17,500 bases of DNA, from positions 1-17,500 of the forward strand of contig DBLZ01000104.1 in NCBI GenBank assembly GCA_002297545.1, written 5' to 3'. Each line of letters starts with the position of its first letter. Position 1 is the first letter of the stretch. The position numbers and the translations under genes were made by a program. The notes below the pieces were generated by a model. The model made no database searches, was not told where the DNA came from, and saw only the letters and a program-made list of their open reading frames with translations. Origin of the DNA: Prevotellaceae bacterium UBA711. GTDB taxonomy: Bacteria; Bacteroidota; Bacteroidia; Bacteroidales; Bacteroidaceae. Positions 15,434-17,500 of this stretch are shown piece after piece.

Positions 15434-17323
15434 CTATTCCAGGTCTTCCTGTATGTGGACAAAGTTGTTCCATCCTTCTGTCTGTCTGTAGGTTGCTTCC
15501 TTACCTCTCTTTACGTGGAGACAGCACTCGGTGTAGGTGCTTTGGAGGAAGTGCTCGTTGCCAAGTTCCACGGCCTGGGGGTTGTCGGAATGCACCTCTA
15601 TGTTGCGCAGTCGGAAACAACCGTCGAAAGCCTTGTCTCCGATATGTGTGATACCCTGCGGCAAGGAGATGCTGGTCAGTCCTTCGCACCCCCTGAATGC
15701 GGCGCCCTCGATAGTGGAGAGTGTGTTGGGAAGTCGGACCTTCGTCAGTTTGGTACAGTTCATGAACGCTCCGCCTGCAATCTGCGTTACGCCCTTCGGC
15801 ACGTTGCATTGTGTCAAGCCTTCGGGGCATGACAGGAGCTGCGTCTTGTCGGCAGTGTACAGGACTCCACCAACGGATGCATAGTGCGTGTTGCCCGATG
15901 CTACCTTGATATTGAGTAGACCTCTGCACCCGAGGAACGCTCCCCCGCCGATGTGGGAGACTTCCTTGGGGATGGTGATACTCGTTAGAGGTGTAGTGGA
16001 GAGTGCAAACTGCCCGATGTGCCGGAGAGTTCCAGGTAGAGTGATGTCGGTCAGCATAGGACAGAAGGAGAAGGCTCCATCGCCAATGTGTGTTAGCTCG
16101 GTGGGTAACTTGATGCTCACTAAGGTAAGGCTCGCATGGAATGCGAAGGGTGCAATGGCCGTGACCGTGTACTTTTCTCCATTGTATGTCACGGTGGAGG
16201 GTAGAACGTATGTCTCCCGTTCGTCGTTAAGCACCTGGTTAAATGCCTTTGTCATGCTGGCCAGTATAGCATCGGGAGTATATACGCTCGCTTGCCTCGT
16301 GCTCTTGACATTGTTGTCGAAAAACAGTGTGGCGGTGTTCTCTTCTCCTCGGCTGAGTTGGTAGCCGCGGCCGTCAATGACTATCATGTCATCGGAAATC
16401 AGGTCATCATATACCTGCTTGAATCTTCCCCACTGCTCGTCTTTCTCATAAGCTTCCTTTGCCTCTGGCCTTATGTGCAGGGAACCTATGTTGTATGTCT
16501 TGTCAGAAAAAACGGTCTTGTCTATGGCGGGCGGCGTGAGGGCCATGCAGTAGATGGGCGCAGTGTCCAGACCGTATAAAGCTGCGAATTTGATTGTCTT
16601 CAGACTCTCGGGCAGTGTGATGCTGGCTACCTCGAATAGGCCCAGTTCAAATGCTCCGGCCTCTATCTCGGTGACCGGATAATCGGTTCCTTCGTATGCC
16701 ACCGTTCCGGGGATGATGAGGTTCCGGCTGTTGCATTTGTCATACCTCACAAGGGATGCCGCCTGTTTCTTCCTGTCGATGTAGTAGTACACATCGTTCA
16801 CCTGCGTGAAGGCCATGCTGGGGATGTTTTCTTCCACAGATTTGAAGTCCTGCCATCTCTTGGCTTGGTTGTAGGCCTCCGTCACACCGGGACTTACGTG
16901 CAATGTGCCGTTGTACATTGCCATAGGCGACCACACGCCTTTACCTATTTTTATGGGTTTTTGTGGCAGGCAGACTATATGCATCAGGAAGATACAATCT
17001 TTGAATGCGCTGTCGCCGATGTGGGTCAGAGTTCCGGGTAAGATCAGGGTGTTCAGGTTGCGATAACCCTCGAATGCCTTCGAACTGATGGTGGTGATTG
17101 TGTACTTGGTTCCCTTGTACGTCAGCGTGGGATCAATTTTCACGACGCGTACGCCGGTGCCAGTGTCCTTGTTTGGTCTGTACCTGACAATAGCAGCGGT
17201 CTTGAACCTAGCATCCAGGCTGTAGGTGATGTCGCCAAGTCGCAGGGTGGTCTGTCCCTGCATGCTGACAGTCGTCAACATGGCAATAAGCAGTGAACAG
17301 ACATGATGGATTTTGTGCTTCAT
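15434..17323 (-). CDS. BspA-like leucine-rich-repeat secreted protein with three modules
   Basis: This 629-residue protein begins with a Sec signal peptide (about 1-23, MKHKIHHVCS...MQG). It contains LRR_5/BspA-type repeats such as LPGTLTHIGDSAFKDC, LPTELTHIGDGAFSFC, IPKEVSHIGGGAFLGC, LPNTLSTIEGAAFRGC and LPQGITHIGDKAFDGC. Such proteins act at the cell surface in adhesion and protein or host contact in other species. Three modules are visible. Each opens with a strand-rich segment ending in a YxGxxYxVTxI-like motif, carries repeats and closes with an LHV-x-W-x-F motif: NGTLHVSPGVTEAYNQAKRW at 138-157, SLHIRPEAKEAYEKDEQW at 281-298 and CLHVKRGKEATYRQTEGW at 601-618. The third module has most of the repeats. 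There is no lipobox, no type IX secretion C-terminal domain and no membrane anchor, so the final location is uncertain. The gene converges on the ATPase remnant. Confidence 0.9.
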   Translation of the reverse strand: MKHKIHHVCSLLIAMLTTVSMQGQTTLRLGDITYSLDARFKTAAIVRYRPNKDTGTGVRVVKIDPTLTYKGTKYTITTISSKAFEGYRNLNTLILPGTLTHIGDSAFKDCIFLMHIVCLPQKPIKIGKGVWSPMAMYNGTLHVSPGVTEAYNQAKRWQDFKSVEENIPSMAFTQVNDVYYYIDRKKQAASLVRYDKCNSRNLIIPGTVAYEGTDYPVTEIEAGAFELGLFEVASITLPESLKTIKFAALYGLDTAPIYCMALTPPAIDKTVFSDKTYNIGSLHIRPEAKEAYEKDEQWGRFKQVYDDLISDDMIVIDGRGYQLSRGEENTATLFFDNNVKSTRQASVYTPDAILASMTKAFNQVLNDERETYVLPSTVTYNGEKYTVTAIAPFAFHASLTLVSIKLPTELTHIGDGAFSFCPMLTDITLPGTLRHIGQFALSTTPLTSITIPKEVSHIGGGAFLGCRGLLNIKVASGNTHYASVGGVLYTADKTQLLSCPEGLTQCNVPKGVTQIAGGAFMNCTKLTKVRLPNTLSTIEGAAFRGCEGLTSISLPQGITHIGDKAFDGCFRLRNIEVHSDNPQAVELGNEHFLQSTYTECCLHVKRGKEATYRQTEGWNNFVHIQEDLE

Positions 17324-17379
17324 TATTTTATATAAGTGTTAGTTAGGTGTCAATCGCTGTGTGTGTGGTGTGATACAGT

Positions 17380-17424
17380 TAAGGGCGCAATGGAGATACA
17401 CGTGGTATTCCCATTGCGCCCTTA
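17380..17424. terminator. Perfect 14-base hairpin upstream of the leucine-rich-repeat gene
   Basis: TAAGGGCGCAATGG (17380-17393) and CCATTGCGCCCTTA (17411-17424) are exact reverse complements around a 17-base loop. No T-run follows on either strand. It lies 57 bases before the start of the leucine-rich-repeat gene. It may end a gene beyond the right edge reading leftwards, or be a leader or operator structure. Confidence 0.5.
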
Positions 17425-17470
17425 TAGGTCATGTGTTCCCAGCAATGGTGCAGGGAATACATTCGTTTGA

Positions 17471-17500
17471 TGTTAATGTCTGTTAATGGGGGGGGGGGGG
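17471..17500. repeat. Direct repeat followed by a 13-G homopolymer at the window edge
   Basis: TGTTAATG occurs at 17471-17478 and again at 17481-17488, then runs into an uninterrupted tract of 13 G (17488-17500) up to the end of the window. Such a G run is unusual in this genome. It could be a phase-variable tract or an artefact of sequencing at a contig end. Confidence 0.6.

Overview
The window reads as chromosomal DNA of a Bacteroidales bacterium (Bacteroides/Prevotella relatives). The reasons are a CarboxypepD_reg-type TonB-dependent receptor followed by a lipoprotein with an acidic export signal, Bacteroides-type promoter boxes (TTTG / TAnnTTTG), starts without Shine-Dalgarno sequences, a BspA-like leucine-rich-repeat protein and a DUF4143-type AAA+ ATPase remnant. 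No tRNA, rRNA, CRISPR array, insertion sequence or phage gene was seen.

Left part (1-6454, + strand): a gene-free 5' stretch ends in a near-perfect promoter for rfbD (dTDP-4-dehydrorhamnose reductase), followed 6 bases later by luxS (S-ribosylhomocysteinase). After a 254-base gap comes a two-gene unit: a 939-residue TonB-dependent receptor and a 492-residue, probably surface-exposed, beta-helix-like lipoprotein. It resembles a nutrient-uptake unit, but the second gene is not SusD. A strong hairpin closes it.

Middle (6455-9500, + strand): a 354-base control region with several inverted repeats leads into a LacI-family regulator and, 25 bases on, a secreted beta-propeller protein that looks like a glycoside hydrolase. 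This is probably a small sugar-responsive unit controlled by its own repressor.

Centre-right (9571-14214, - strand): a response regulator and its overlapping histidine kinase, then a PiT-type phosphate permease with a PhoU-like C-terminal helical domain. The neighbourhood suggests phosphate homeostasis, but the signal sensed by the kinase cannot be read from sequence.

Right (14377-17500): three copies of a motif spaced exactly 33 bases apart stand before an internally deleted, frameshifted DUF4143 ATPase pseudogene (+). A convergent gene then encodes a secreted BspA-like protein built of three related modules (-). A perfect 14-base hairpin lies upstream of it, and the window ends in a 13-G tract.

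The most interesting non-coding signal is the sequence AT(A/T)ATGTG(T)AAA. It was noticed only between genes: before the receptor gene, between the kinase and the phosphate permease, and three times between the response regulator and the ATPase remnant.
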